Shown: piece by piece, positions 1-8,615 of the stretch
How positions within the stretch are numbered: position 1 is the first letter of the stretch
Layout: each line of letters opens with the position of its first letter
From: Bacteroidota bacterium
GTDB lineage: Bacteria; Bacteroidota; Bacteroidia; Chitinophagales; Chitinophagaceae
Assembly: GCA_003175695.1 (NCBI GenBank)
Contig: PSRA01000113.1
Coordinates: forward strand, 1-59,866
Length of the DNA: 59,866 bases
Direction of reading: 5' to 3'
The notes under the pieces: model-generated
Database searches by the model: none
The model's input: only the letters and a program-made list of their open reading frames with translations
What the model was told of the DNA's origin: nothing
Program-made: the position numbers and the translations under genes

Positions 1-40
1 AAAAAAAAACTGCCCCCAGACTCTCACGAGAATGGGGGCA
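1..40 (-). terminator. Rho-independent terminator of the late arm
   Basis: Read on the minus strand, TGCCCCC (34-40) pairs with GGGGGCA (11-17), a 7-bp GC-rich stem. A run of nine T follows (positions 9 to 1). It sits 6 bases after the last late gene (stop at 47), so it is the natural end of the leftward late transcript. Confidence 0.92.
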
Positions 41-46
41 TTGTCT

Positions 47-1906
47 TTAGAATTCGAGCACATTGGCCCAAATCATTCCGTTGTAAGTACCGCTCAGAGT
101 TCCACTCACCAAGACCTTCAGGCTATCTCCGTTGGATACAGGTATCATGGAAGTAACACTACCAATCGTGTTGAGTGCTGCTACGACTGCTGGTGTATTT
201 CCTACCAGAGAATTAGAGAACACCGGGAGTCCAGAAGAAACCGAAACTGTGCCAGCATGTGTCTCGCTGACCCCGCCAGAATTCGTGACCACCAGAGTCG
301 TAGGAGTCGAAATGACGACTGGGAATGTTCCGTTATTACCGGAATTCGAAAAACCGGAAATGGTCACACTCTGACCATTTAAAGGTTCTACATTCGCCAT
401 CGCAACCTGACCAGCCTGAGATACACCGCTAGCATTGTTGACTGTGATGGTGGTGGTTGAGGATGCGGAGATTGTAAATGTGCCGTTATTCGCGGCATTA
501 GCAAATCCACTTATAGTAACTGCAAGACCTGCCAGACCATTACTTCCGCCCTGCCCGAAGGTGCCTGTATACACGGTAGACCCAGCAGAGGCGTTAGCCG
601 CCGCAGTCACAGAATACGCAGAAGGATTGCCGCCAAAAGGAATTGATCCAGTGTACAAAGTCAGTCCACCCACAGCTGCGGAAGCCGCAGTCAACGCCCC
701 AGAGGTATTGCCAGCAGGACAGTAGAATGTATAAAACGACTGTCCGGTAGACGAGCCGTTTGTAGCTGCCACACAGAAGACATTGGCACTTGATGCAAGC
801 TGTGGACCAGCCCCTAGAGTGCCGATGAAGTTGCTGGAGACTAGTACCCCGTTCTTCGACCCAGAGGGAGTGTACAGAGTCGATAAACCACCAGCCGGAT
901 TCAAAAGCTTCGCTGTCTTCAGTCCAGCCGTGGCGTCAAACTCAAGAATCTGAGCGATTGCGCTGAGATTGTACTGGACAACCGCAGCACCAGTCTGAGT
1001 CGTCGCCAAGGTGGCAGCAGCGTTAGCCAGAATCAAGCTTGTGCTAGTGCTGGCAAGGCACAGGAACGTGCCGTTGTTGTTGGAATCAACGCATCCAGTA
1101 ATCACGATATTGAGGCCGACATACGCATTCGTCAAGTTTGACATGGTGGTGTTGGTCACCGTGTATGTAGAGAATGACTGCGTAGTCGCGGTCCCGGCAT
1201 GAGTCTCCGACACAGAAGAGAGATTGACGAGAGTAAGGGTTGTGGTCGTAGAAGCTACGCACAGAAACGTACCGTTGTTGGCTGAATTCGTGAAACCAGT
1301 CACAACGAAGCTGTAGCCAGCGAAAGCGTTATTTCCACCGCCAGTGATGGTTCCTGTATAAGTCGCCAATCCACTGACAGGCGCGGCAACCGCAGACAAA
1401 GTCAGAGCCGTAGTCGTAGCCGCTGCAACAGCAGTGATGGTTCCAGAAGGATGTCCGGATACCGCCTCTGGGGCAAAAGAGAAAGATTCCCCAGCCTCGG
1501 CAATGTAAGTTCCGGTGGTCAGGTTCGTATTGATCGGCGCGGTGATGGTCGGTGCAGAGCCAAGGCTGAGGGTGTAATACGTGCCAGAAACTTTGACAAA
1601 AGGCCTCAGAGTGTATACGTTACCCTGCGGCTGTCCCGGCACCGTGTTCATGAATAACGAAGCTACAATGGCTCTACGGTTCGCGGGCACCGTGTACACG
1701 TCGGCTGTGGCGGAAGTGTTCAAAGTCCTGACTGCCGCGTTTACGATCTTTAGGTTAGGCAGTCCTGCGAACATGGAGAACTGTGGCTGATTGATGACGT
1801 CCGCTGCCGTGAGAGAGAAGTTCGATCCGGCGCGCGCAATAGGAAGCTGATCTGTTGACTGTGCAGGCGAGCCTGAGGGTAAAGCTGAAATCTTAGTATT
1901 CGACAT
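47..1906 (-). CDS. Tail fibre / adhesin with repeated Ig-like beta modules
   Basis: 619 residues. The N-terminus (MSNTKISALPSGSPAQSTDQ, then LPIARAG, SLTAADV) is a motif common at the start of phage tail-fibre and tail-spike proteins. The rest is Gly/Thr/Ser/Asn-rich and built from about five copies of a beta module with the recurring signature GF-NSANNGTF followed by a Thr-rich strand. It is the last gene of the late operon; the start overlaps the preceding stop (TAATG) and has a GGAGA site. It probably forms part of the adsorption apparatus. The fold class is inferred from repeats and composition, not from a recognised catalytic motif. Confidence 0.8.
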   Translation of the reverse strand: MSNTKISALPSGSPAQSTDQLPIARAGSNFSLTAADVINQPQFSMFAGLPNLKIVNAAVRTLNTSATADVYTVPANRRAIVASLFMNTVPGQPQGNVYTLRPFVKVSGTYYTLSLGSAPTITAPINTNLTTGTYIAEAGESFSFAPEAVSGHPSGTITAVAAATTTALTLSAVAAPVSGLATYTGTITGGGNNAFAGYSFVVTGFTNSANNGTFLCVASTTTTLTLVNLSSVSETHAGTATTQSFSTYTVTNTTMSNLTNAYVGLNIVITGCVDSNNNGTFLCLASTSTSLILANAAATLATTQTGAAVVQYNLSAIAQILEFDATAGLKTAKLLNPAGGLSTLYTPSGSKNGVLVSSNFIGTLGAGPQLASSANVFCVAATNGSSTGQSFYTFYCPAGNTSGALTAASAAVGGLTLYTGSIPFGGNPSAYSVTAAANASAGSTVYTGTFGQGGSNGLAGLAVTISGFANAANNGTFTISASSTTTITVNNASGVSQAGQVAMANVEPLNGQSVTISGFSNSGNNGTFPVVISTPTTLVVTNSGGVSETHAGTVSVSSGLPVFSNSLVGNTPAVVAALNTIGSVTSMIPVSNGDSLKVLVSGTLSGTYNGMIWANVLEF

Positions 1907-2190
1907 TATGTCTCCAAGAGAATGATGCCTGAGTTATTCTCAAGCTCGAAAAAGTCTACACCATTTTCCATGAGCAGACCGTTGCTTATGATGGGCGCGA
2001 AGTTGTTTCCGAAATTATGCGGCAGGGTGACAGGATTTGTCTCAGTTCCGGATGTAGGTATAGGATTCCCGAAAGAGTGTGGCAAGGTGACAGAATCACC
2101 GAAATTGTGAGGGATCGTGACAGGGGTGCCCTCGTTATAAGTTGTCCCTGTCTTGTTAAGGTCCGTGCGATTTATACCGAGTGGTGACAT
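1906..2190 (-). CDS. Small repeat protein between two fibre genes
   Basis: 94 residues, no family recognised. It contains three or four copies of a short repeat of the type PVTLPHNFGN, spaced by about 13 to 20 residues, then a more acidic C-terminus (ENGVDFFELENNSG). The start has a good GGAGAG site, and the gene overlaps the next one by its stop codon. Position between two fibre genes suggests a structural or fibre-assembly role; that is inference. Confidence 0.7.
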   Translation of the reverse strand: MSPLGINRTDLNKTGTTYNEGTPVTIPHNFGDSVTLPHSFGNPIPTSGTETNPVTLPHNFGNNFAPIISNGLLMENGVDFFELENNSGIILLET

Positions 2191-2197
2191 GTCTCTC

Positions 2198-3901
2198 CTA
2201 CTGCTGCTCTGTCCATCCGCCGCCAGACAGGGTCCAAGCTCCGCTAACGACTACTGCTTCGTAGAAATTGCCCGGAAGAACAATTCCAGACAAGCTGCCG
2301 ATGACACCTGTTCCGGATATCTGCTGCGCTGACAACCCTGAAGTCGGAGGGTTAGAAGAGTCTGTCTTGAACACGATGATGTTCGCGCCAGAACTGTTCG
2401 TTATCGGGATGATCCAAACATAGAGCGGCTTACCAGTCGTGTTCTGAAAAACAGTGCCTATAGACCTACTACCTGTCACGACACTCTGCTGATTGGGACC
2501 GCCGCCGTCCGTGCCCTGCAGGAGAGCAACTCCACTGTTAGAGAAGTTGGTTCCGACGACCATTGCGTTGACGTTGTTGGCACTGTTGTTGGTGCCGTGG
2601 TCGCACTCGCCTCCAATAAGCTGCACCTGTGTCGTTCCGTGGGTTCCCCAATCAATTGATGGGTTTGCACCTTCGATACTGAAATTAACGAATCGAACAC
2701 GTATGATGTCAGAAGCTGCAGTCGGCGCTGCAAAGACCAGTCCAGAACTGTTCATCTTGATATTCGTGAAGGTCGTGGTGTCTGCCTGTTGAATCGTGAC
2801 GCCAGTGTTCGTCCCACTCATCTCGATATCGCTGAAGTGCATGTCTCCACCGGGGATAGGAGTGTTGTAAAGTATTCCAGACCCTCCAACGAAAGAGACC
2901 ATGTACAAGTCTCGGAACCAGCAAGATATGACCCCGGTACCAGTCTTAACCCCGCCCCAGAGATTGTTCATATGGATGTTTTCTATATGAAGTCCTGTGA
3001 CGTAGTGCCCCGCGCCGGACGCACTGGCGACGTTAAAGGCGTATCCGCTGATAGGGGTGATGCCAGAGGCCTGTGAAATTTCAAAATTACGAATGACCGC
3101 ACCATGACCTGTCGTGGTCGTCGCCCCACCCGTGATCTGATAGTTGACTGTGAAAATATCCGCAGTCGTAGAGCGATTCCAGATGATCGTTGCTCCGGGT
3201 CCGGAACCTTCAAACTTGATTGGGTTCGAGATGGTGAATCCGCTCGTGATGTTGAAATTCCCAATTGGCAGAATGACAGGGAATCCTGATGCGATTGCTG
3301 AAGCGATAGCGGCGGTGTCGTCATGATTTACGACAGCGCTCACGACCGTTGTCGAAGCGGCTGCGGTCAAAGTGAAAGTAGTGCCGACGATATTCGTGAC
3401 CGATGTTACTAACTCAGCGCCTGCGGCCCCTGCTCCAGCGACAGCGATGCCCATACCGATAGACCAACCCGCAGCGCTAGCGACAGTCAGGGTATGAGAG
3501 CCGTTGGTGATGGAGCCTGTAGTAGTCGTGTTTGAACCTGAGGCATTGTAACTCAGTGTAGGATCGACTGCGCCGCCCGGATTTGTACCTGCCGAACCGT
3601 TGCTGGCTGCGGTGATTCTGCCCTTGGCATCAACAGTCAAATTAGTGTTAGTGTAACTGCCCGGAGTCACAGCAGTATTTGCGAGTGTTGTCGCAAGAGC
3701 CCCGGAAGTCGTGACATCTCCAGACAGGTCTCCATTCGTGATGGATGTTGACCCAGAGAACTTGGTGAGGTTACCGCTGGATGGTGATCCCGTAGTCGTC
3801 ACGGTACCGCCGCCTCCACCACCGCCAGCCGTGGTCTGCAGAGTGCCGTCTTGAAATCTAATTCCAGCCGGGGTTAATCCGGGGGTCTTTGATGTCGTCA
3901 T
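2198..3901 (-). CDS. Tail fibre/spike with pectate-lyase-like beta-helix
   Basis: 567 residues. The N-terminal part (PAGIRFQDGTLQTTA, Gly run, NLTVDAKGRITAASNG) is the usual phage fibre shaft signature. From about residue 190 the pattern DDTAAIASAIASG, FPVILPIGNFNIT and KFEGSGPGATII is typical of the pectate-lyase/right-handed beta-helix superfamily found in tail spikes. Such proteins bind or cleave surface polysaccharide; no catalytic residues can be assigned here. The C-terminal 100 residues are a small beta domain ending in WTLSGGGWTEQQ. The start overlaps the upstream stop (TAATG). Confidence 0.82.
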   Translation of the reverse strand: MTTSKTPGLTPAGIRFQDGTLQTTAGGGGGGGTVTTTGSPSSGNLTKFSGSTSITNGDLSGDVTTSGALATTLANTAVTPGSYTNTNLTVDAKGRITAASNGSAGTNPGGAVDPTLSYNASGSNTTTTGSITNGSHTLTVASAAGWSIGMGIAVAGAGAAGAELVTSVTNIVGTTFTLTAAASTTVVSAVVNHDDTAAIASAIASGFPVILPIGNFNITSGFTISNPIKFEGSGPGATIIWNRSTTADIFTVNYQITGGATTTTGHGAVIRNFEISQASGITPISGYAFNVASASGAGHYVTGLHIENIHMNNLWGGVKTGTGVISCWFRDLYMVSFVGGSGILYNTPIPGGDMHFSDIEMSGTNTGVTIQQADTTTFTNIKMNSSGLVFAAPTAASDIIRVRFVNFSIEGANPSIDWGTHGTTQVQLIGGECDHGTNNSANNVNAMVVGTNFSNSGVALLQGTDGGGPNQQSVVTGSRSIGTVFQNTTGKPLYVWIIPITNSSGANIIVFKTDSSNPPTSGLSAQQISGTGVIGSLSGIVLPGNFYEAVVVSGAWTLSGGGWTEQQ

Positions 3902-4572
3902 TACGTTCCTACTCCCATCATCATGAGGCTATTTGATACTGAGCCGACCAATTCTACCGCCACACCAACCCACGTTGCAGAGCTGCTCAGAGTTCCGGAG
4001 AGTTGCACAGTTCCTGCTCCAAGAGAGGTCAAAGACGAGACATCGCCAGCAGTCTGCCTATCGCTGCCAGTGTTGAGTTGCTTTCTTTGCGTTACGGTTC
4101 CACCAGTACCCGTAAAAGTTCCTAGAGTGACAGATGCGCTGGCGAAAATCATGGTGCCGACGAAATAGCTGCCTGTATCACGCAAAGCTGCAGAATTGGA
4201 TACAGACGGAGCTGTGCTAGTTCCAGTTCCTCCGGTCTGGCCGACTGCCCGAGTAGCTCCCGTATAATTCAAGACTACCATGCTGGAAGCGCGGGCGGTA
4301 GTCCAGTTAGCTGTGAAACCTGTAGCGCCTGTAGATGGTACTTGATAAACATAAGCGAAGCCGCTGACAGAGGGCTGCTGAGCAGACAGCGCAGTCAAAG
4401 GGTTGGAGTTATTATCTACAATAGTCTGTGAAGAAATGGTATTGTTGGTGCCGAGAAAAACCACAACCCAGCTACCAGCAGGACAAGTCAATCCAGATAC
4501 GGACAGAGTCGTGACTGTCGATGCCCCTGAGGATGCTGTTCCGCTTCCGCCGCTATTGAATGAAATTCCCAT
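3901..4572 (-). CDS. Beta-rich virion-associated protein (fibre region)
   Basis: 223 residues, Ser/Thr/Gly/Val-rich with alternating beta-strand character, no Cys-based or catalytic motif. Short C-terminal tail ends MMMGVG. AGGAG site 6 bases before ATG. It lies inside the fibre cluster with very short spacers on both sides (stop overlaps next start), so it is probably a fibre or receptor-binding accessory protein. No specific family recognised. Confidence 0.7.
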   Translation of the reverse strand: MGISFNSGGSGTASSGASTVTTLSVSGLTCPAGSWVVVFLGTNNTISSQTIVDNNSNPLTALSAQQPSVSGFAYVYQVPSTGATGFTANWTTARASSMVVLNYTGATRAVGQTGGTGTSTAPSVSNSAALRDTGSYFVGTMIFASASVTLGTFTGTGGTVTQRKQLNTGSDRQTAGDVSSLTSLGAGTVQLSGTLSSSATWVGVAVELVGSVSNSLMMMGVGT

Positions 4573-4578
4573 AAACTC

Positions 4579-6162
4579 CTAGAAGTTTGCTGACTGCTTA
4601 ATGAATTGTGCAACGTACCGAATCGTAGCGTCCGCAGCACTAATAACAATCGTCCACGCCGTGTTGGAGTTCGAGGCCGGGATAGGAACATCCCAGTTGA
4701 TCGCGATGGGCCAAGAGCCAGCCCCCGCAGTGCCAATGGCCTGCGAGGCGTAGCCGAACACGTATGAGTTCGTGCCGTCAGAGATTGTGACCGTGATATA
4801 TGCCGCCACGCTCTCCGCGCTCAGCGTCAGGACCAAAGATTTTAGGTCCGTAAAAAATCCAGACTGAGCTGCTAGCAGTGTCGCCGGGGTTGCTGATGCT
4901 ATACTTCCTGTAGCCATCAAGACCTGACTACGTCTATAAGACTGTGTCAAAAGATTTCCACTAGGAGAAATCTGCAGCGGGGATGCGCTCCCATTCGACG
5001 GTGTCGGAGCTGTTGTGTTGTAACTTCCAACCACGCCAGCTGTTAAAAGATTAGCTGGAGGGGCGGTCTGAGATTGTAGTGCAATAGCTACCGAACCTGT
5101 TCCGACCACAACGCTAGTCAATACGGCTTGGAAAAAGTTGAAACCAGAAACGTTGAACGTTATGACGTTGCTTCCTGCAGTCAAGGTCCACTGTGCAATA
5201 GGCTGGAAACTCGCCGGAATTGTACCGTATACCGGGAAGTAAGTCGTGCCATCGACAGATGCCTGAAAGCTAAGAACGCCGCCTGTGATGGTGCCAGAAT
5301 TAACCATAGGAACAATGACGGTAGACTGCCCAGCTGTGGGAAGAGACAAGGTCGTGTTGACGGTCGTGGAACTGGTCCAAGAGGTAGAGATGTTACCAGT
5401 TGCTGTTCCTGCGCCGTAAGTAAGTGTGATGGCGCAAGTCCAGACACCAAAAGTAAAGACGTTGCCGTAGGTGTCAGTGACCTGTGCTCCGGGGGCTTTC
5501 ATTGCCTCGCTGAAATTCAGCGTCAGGTTGCCGCCAGAGATAGCGACGGTAGCAGTCGGAGCATCATAGCCCACGACAACGTTATTCGGACCTTGTCCAG
5601 TCCAAACTACCGTGCCGTCAGTCAGAGTAGCATTCAGGGTTGAAGTGAAATTAGGCCATTGACCGAGACATTGCCACGTCACGCCGCCGTCATGTGTTAC
5701 CGTACCCGAAGCGACGTTGAGTCCGAAGTTGACCGGAATCGCCCCACCAGAAATTCCTGCCCCTGTGACCTGATGCCCGTTACCAAAAGAGTCAAGTATA
5801 ATCTGGTTCAAAGTGAAAGCATTTGTCGGCAACCAAGAAGTGTTGAGCGAGGTGCCGGGAGTAGTTACTTTCTGCAAAGTACCGTTGGGTGCGGCAATAA
5901 TCGTATTCAGAGTATAGGCTTTGTTTTTGGCCCAGACTCCGGGCAAGCCTGAGTTTTGCTGCTTGGTGATTACCGCCGTGCCAGAAGTCGGAGCGCCGAA
6001 TCCCTGACTGATGAGTCCGAGGGATGCTAGACTCTGGGTGAACGATGTGGCAGACCCGTCCCCGGTCAGCGTTAGTATGATCTGACTCTGCGCGGTGACA
6101 GACGATCCCCCCTGCGCATTAGGCTGGGAGGAAGAATTAGAGTACGTCGCTGTGATTGCCAT
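4579..6162 (-). CDS. Virion protein with W-x-x-DG-type beta module and C-terminal domain shared with its neighbour
   Basis: 527 residues. Around residues 75-195 it carries the phage module that reads roughly VTTPGTS, P-W, DGGVTWQCLG and DGTVVWTGQGP, also seen in the 24350-28480 and 32425-33504 products. The last ~120 residues (SGFFTDLKSLVLTLSAES to TIRYVAQFIKQS) resemble the end of the next gene product (DIISLVITNSSATPVVVTVS to SLYVVAQYVKN), so the two share a C-terminal domain. Probably a tail/fibre structural protein. Confidence 0.72.
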   Translation of the reverse strand: MAITATYSNSSSQPNAQGGSSVTAQSQIILTLTGDGSATSFTQSLASLGLISQGFGAPTSGTAVITKQQNSGLPGVWAKNKAYTLNTIIAAPNGTLQKVTTPGTSLNTSWLPTNAFTLNQIILDSFGNGHQVTGAGISGGAIPVNFGLNVASGTVTHDGGVTWQCLGQWPNFTSTLNATLTDGTVVWTGQGPNNVVVGYDAPTATVAISGGNLTLNFSEAMKAPGAQVTDTYGNVFTFGVWTCAITLTYGAGTATGNISTSWTSSTTVNTTLSLPTAGQSTVIVPMVNSGTITGGVLSFQASVDGTTYFPVYGTIPASFQPIAQWTLTAGSNVITFNVSGFNFFQAVLTSVVVGTGSVAIALQSQTAPPANLLTAGVVGSYNTTAPTPSNGSASPLQISPSGNLLTQSYRRSQVLMATGSIASATPATLLAAQSGFFTDLKSLVLTLSAESVAAYITVTISDGTNSYVFGYASQAIGTAGAGSWPIAINWDVPIPASNSNTAWTIVISAADATIRYVAQFIKQSANF

Positions 6163-6164
6163 GC

Positions 6165-6998
6165 TTACCTATTCTTGACATATTGCGCTACGACATAGAG
6201 TGAAGAAACGCTGGCACTCGATGTGGCTGTCCATGCCGTGTTTACTGTAGTAGCAGGGAGAGGCGCTGGTAGAGGGACCACCATACCGCCATTAGCCGCT
6301 ATTGAGTAAAGATAACTAGCCGTGCCGTCACTGACTGTTACAACGACCGGGGTGGCGGAAGAGTTGGTGATGACCAGACTGATGATGTCCGTGAATACGC
6401 TCGCTATAGCCGCCACAATGGTGTTTGCAGTGTTGTTGGTAATGGTGGTCGCCTGTGCAGCAATGAGGTCTCTCGGTGCTTGTGGCAGAACCACGAGACG
6501 TCCAAACTTGTCAAGCATGAACGGGGCTAGGTCTGTAGCGGTAAATGCGGACGGAAGTGCCGTTGATGCCACACCGCCGACCTGAATTGCGTTAGCCGGA
6601 GGGGCGGCGTTCGTCGCCGCATCAAACGCAGCACCAGCATTTCCTACGACTCCAACTTTCTGTACACCAGAAGCTGCCGTTGCAACAGAAGCTCCAGCAA
6701 TTTGCGAAATATTATTAACCCAAGGTGAGGTTCCCTGAGTCGCGGAGACTGTGCCGCTGACAGGCTGGGTGACAGCCGAGCCGTCTACCTTAACCGCCGT
6801 GGCGTTCGCAGCAGTGTTGGCGAGAGAAACCTGCAGCGGATGCGCTGCTGTTCCTAAGATGTTCGTGCCATCCGTGACTTCGACAGGCCAAGAGTTAGCC
6901 GCAGTATTAGCGGTGCCCTGATTTGCCGTAACGGTTCCGGATGCAGTTGCGTTGACGTTGAGCTTGCCAGAAGTAAGAGAAGCACGAGAGGCTGTCAC
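6165..6998 (-). CDS. Virion protein, shorter paralogue of the preceding fibre protein
   Basis: 277 residues from a GTG start; no clear ribosome-binding site is visible, so the start is less certain. The Ala/Thr/Val-rich N-terminal half contains VTANQGTANTAANSWPVEVT, a phrase common in phage virion proteins. The C-terminal ~100 residues match the domain ending the 4579-6162 product. It is the first gene after a 277-base gap holding the tRNA, so minus-strand transcription must read through that gap or restart there. Confidence 0.7.
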   Translation of the reverse strand: MTASRASLTSGKLNVNATASGTVTANQGTANTAANSWPVEVTDGTNILGTAAHPLQVSLANTAANATAVKVDGSAVTQPVSGTVSATQGTSPWVNNISQIAGASVATAASGVQKVGVVGNAGAAFDAATNAAPPANAIQVGGVASTALPSAFTATDLAPFMLDKFGRLVVLPQAPRDLIAAQATTITNNTANTIVAAIASVFTDIISLVITNSSATPVVVTVSDGTASYLYSIAANGGMVVPLPAPLPATTVNTAWTATSSASVSSLYVVAQYVKNR

Positions 6999-7052
6999 GA
7001 TCTACAACGGCAACGCAATCTGCCTCTATCATCTGTCACATAATACTTTTTG

Positions 7053-7080
7053 TTGACTTTGGCGCGTTTGTGCGTACTCT
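7053..7080 (+). promoter_or_regulatory. Candidate plus-strand sigma-70-like promoter for the tRNA
   Basis: TTGACT (7053-7058) and TACTCT (7075-7080) are separated by 16 bases, on the strand opposite the late genes and 75 bases before the tRNA. A hairpin follows at 7112-7148, with inner stem AGGGTTC/GAACCCT and outer AGAGC/GCTCT; it may be a 5' leader processing structure. The -10 box is weak, so this is tentative. Confidence 0.4.
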
Positions 7081-7155
7081 GTGTGCGCCGATTTTAAGAC
7101 GCCTGACGGTGATGAGAGCAGCCGATAGGGTTCACCGAACCCTGCTCTTGCCTGC

Positions 7156-7231
7156 ATTCCGTTGGTCTAGCGGCTACGATGCTCGTCTCCAAAACGATGC
7201 GACGGAGGTTCGAGTCCTCCACGGTCTGCCA
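7156..7231 (+). tRNA. tRNA-Trp (anticodon CCA)
   Basis: Exactly 76 nt with an encoded CCA end and G73. T-arm is GGAGG-TTCGAGT-CCTCC, anticodon loop CTCCAAA with CCA at 7189-7191, D-arm GTC/GAT with GG at positions 18-19. The anticodon loop, T-loop and GCCA end match bacterial tRNA-Trp. Two oddities: acceptor pairs 2-71 (T,C) and 3-70 (T,T) are mismatched and 27-43 does not pair, so the acceptor stem has only five of seven pairs. It is the only standard tRNA seen and is antisense to the late operon. It may be functional or decaying. Confidence 0.8.
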
Positions 7232-7275
7232 AACTCCAGTAATAGCATTTTATGCCGAGACTAAAGAGCGGCGTC

Positions 7276-7980
7276 TTAGATACCGACATAGGCATGCACC
7301 AGAGCGCGCGCTAGTCCGCCGATGACCGTTCCAGCAATGAACCAGTTGCGCTTTGACTTTCTAGACTCAGCCTTGACCTGCGCTATTTGCGCCTTACATG
7401 CGGCGTCGTCAGCCTTGACTTGTGCATTCAAAGCACTGATAGAAGTGTTGGCAGCATCGAGCTGGGTCTGCTTAGAATTCGCAATCTTTGTTTCGTCATC
7501 TAGATTGCTCTTTACTACCGGGAGTTCCAGAAGATTTGAAACAGTACGACGAGCCCCAGAATCAGACACGCTAAGGCCGACTCCTGTATTAGTGATGTCA
7601 CCTTCCCCTCCAATCTGCTGCTGCCATTGTTTAGCAACATCAGTCAACGGGGCGGTCTTGATCTGCGCCTGCTGCTGAATGAGTGCGGAGTTTCTCTGAT
7701 TAATCTCCGCAATCAGTACGGAGATTTTAGCTTGCTGCTGTTGGATCGTTTGCTGATAGACCTGCGCGGCTTGCTGAGCGGCGGTCTGGGCTGCTTGAGC
7801 CTGCTGCGCTGCGACGTTCGCTATTCGCGAATCACGATCAGCGACGTAGTCAATGTACTTGTTACCGACAAAAAGCGTAGCTGCCAGCACCAGCGTTGTC
7901 AGAACTATTCTTTCATGCTGCTTGAGCCAGCTCTCGGCCTTGCTGATTTCCGTTTGGGCTGGCGGCGTTGTCACTGTCAC
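7276..7980 (-). CDS. Membrane-anchored coiled-coil protein (spanin-like candidate)
   Basis: 234 residues from GTG with a GGAGGAG site. A hydrophobic segment near residues 26-40 (IVLTTLVLAATLFVG) is followed by a long Gln/Ala-rich coiled coil (residues 50-115), a globular middle, a second Ala/Lys-rich helix, and a C-terminal hydrophobic segment (WFIAGTVIGGLARALVHAYV). An N-terminal anchor plus periplasmic coiled coil is the layout of inner-membrane spanins (Rz), but Rz has no second membrane segment, so other envelope roles remain possible. Confidence 0.7.
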   Translation of the reverse strand: MTVTTPPAQTEISKAESWLKQHERIVLTTLVLAATLFVGNKYIDYVADRDSRIANVAAQQAQAAQTAAQQAAQVYQQTIQQQQAKISVLIAEINQRNSALIQQQAQIKTAPLTDVAKQWQQQIGGEGDITNTGVGLSVSDSGARRTVSNLLELPVVKSNLDDETKIANSKQTQLDAANTSISALNAQVKADDAACKAQIAQVKAESRKSKRNWFIAGTVIGGLARALVHAYVGI

Positions 7981-7988
7981 ATCTCCTC

Positions 7989-8300
7989 CTACTTTACATG
8001 CTTGGGAAGTTTCTTTCCCTTCGTCGCTGCATCGAACTCTGCCAGCTTTTTCTTTCCAAGAACTTCTGGATGAGCGTGCATGTATCCAGCCTGCGCTAGA
8101 CTTGCGAACGGGTTAGCCGGGACCAGCCCTCCACCGACTGGGCCGAACTGAATCTCGTGCTTTCGACCAGTCGTGCGAGACATGATCGTTTCGTGCTCAG
8201 AGGTATGTTTTGGGGCTTTCTGTTTCACCTCTGCGCCGAACTTGTCTTTCGGCATTTCGTTCTGCTTGAGATAAGCTTTCTTGTCACAATCTTTGTTCAT
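7989..8300 (-). CDS. Hypothetical Lys-rich protein
   Basis: 103 residues, strongly basic and hydrophilic (many Lys and His), without recognisable motifs or membrane segments. The Gly/Pro stretch FGPVGGGLVPANPF in the middle looks unstructured. It is tightly spaced between two other small late genes. Function unknown; composition would suit a DNA- or virion-associated protein, which is a guess. Confidence 0.62.
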   Translation of the reverse strand: MNKDCDKKAYLKQNEMPKDKFGAEVKQKAPKHTSEHETIMSRTTGRKHEIQFGPVGGGLVPANPFASLAQAGYMHAHPEVLGKKKLAEFDAATKGKKLPKHVK

Positions 8301-8301
8301 T

Positions 8302-8508
8302 TTAGTCCTGCCAAAGTTTCTCGATCATGTGCGCGGGCGAGTCTCCAAACGCTCCGTGCTTGTTGAATCGTACAGGCGGCGCTGGACGGTTGGCCTCAGC
8401 AGTTGCCTGCTCTGCTACGTTCTCTGCTTCCTTGATGTTCACAGTCGGGCGCTGAAGAGCGACATTCGTCTTCATTGCACGACCGATTGGGGCGGTCGGT
8501 TGTCTCAT
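8302..8508 (-). CDS. Small hypothetical late protein
   Basis: 68 residues, no recognised family. It has a basic N-terminus (MRQPTAPIGRAMKTNVALQR) and an Ala/Glu-rich centre. The start has an AAGGAA site, and the gene stops one base before the next starts. It is first after the hairpin at 8554-8582. Confidence 0.58.
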   Translation of the reverse strand: MRQPTAPIGRAMKTNVALQRPTVNIKEAENVAEQATAEANRPAPPVRFNKHGAFGDSPAHMIEKLWQD

Positions 8509-8545
8509 GATTCCTTCATCAAATGAGTTTGCTTCTTTCTCATAA

Positions 8546-8582
8546 AAGTATAAGCCTCACCAGTCCTAGACTATGGTGAGGC
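8546..8582 (-). terminator. Hairpin with U-rich tail between late genes
   Basis: On the minus strand GCCTCACCA and TGGTGAGGC form a 9-bp stem with an 11-nt loop, followed by TTATACTTTTATG. It lies in the 107-base gap after the pyrophosphohydrolase gene. The U tract is interrupted, so it may be a partial terminator that tunes expression of the small downstream genes. Confidence 0.55.
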
Positions 8583-8615
8583 AATGGAGCGGTGCTAACA
8601 ATAAGGTCACTTGCT

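Noticed and set aside
7096-7277. 8-bp inverted repeat AAGACGCC/GGCGTCTT flanking the tRNA region as insertion-element ends
   Set aside because: Too short, no target duplication, and one copy overlaps the end of a coding sequence; likely chance.
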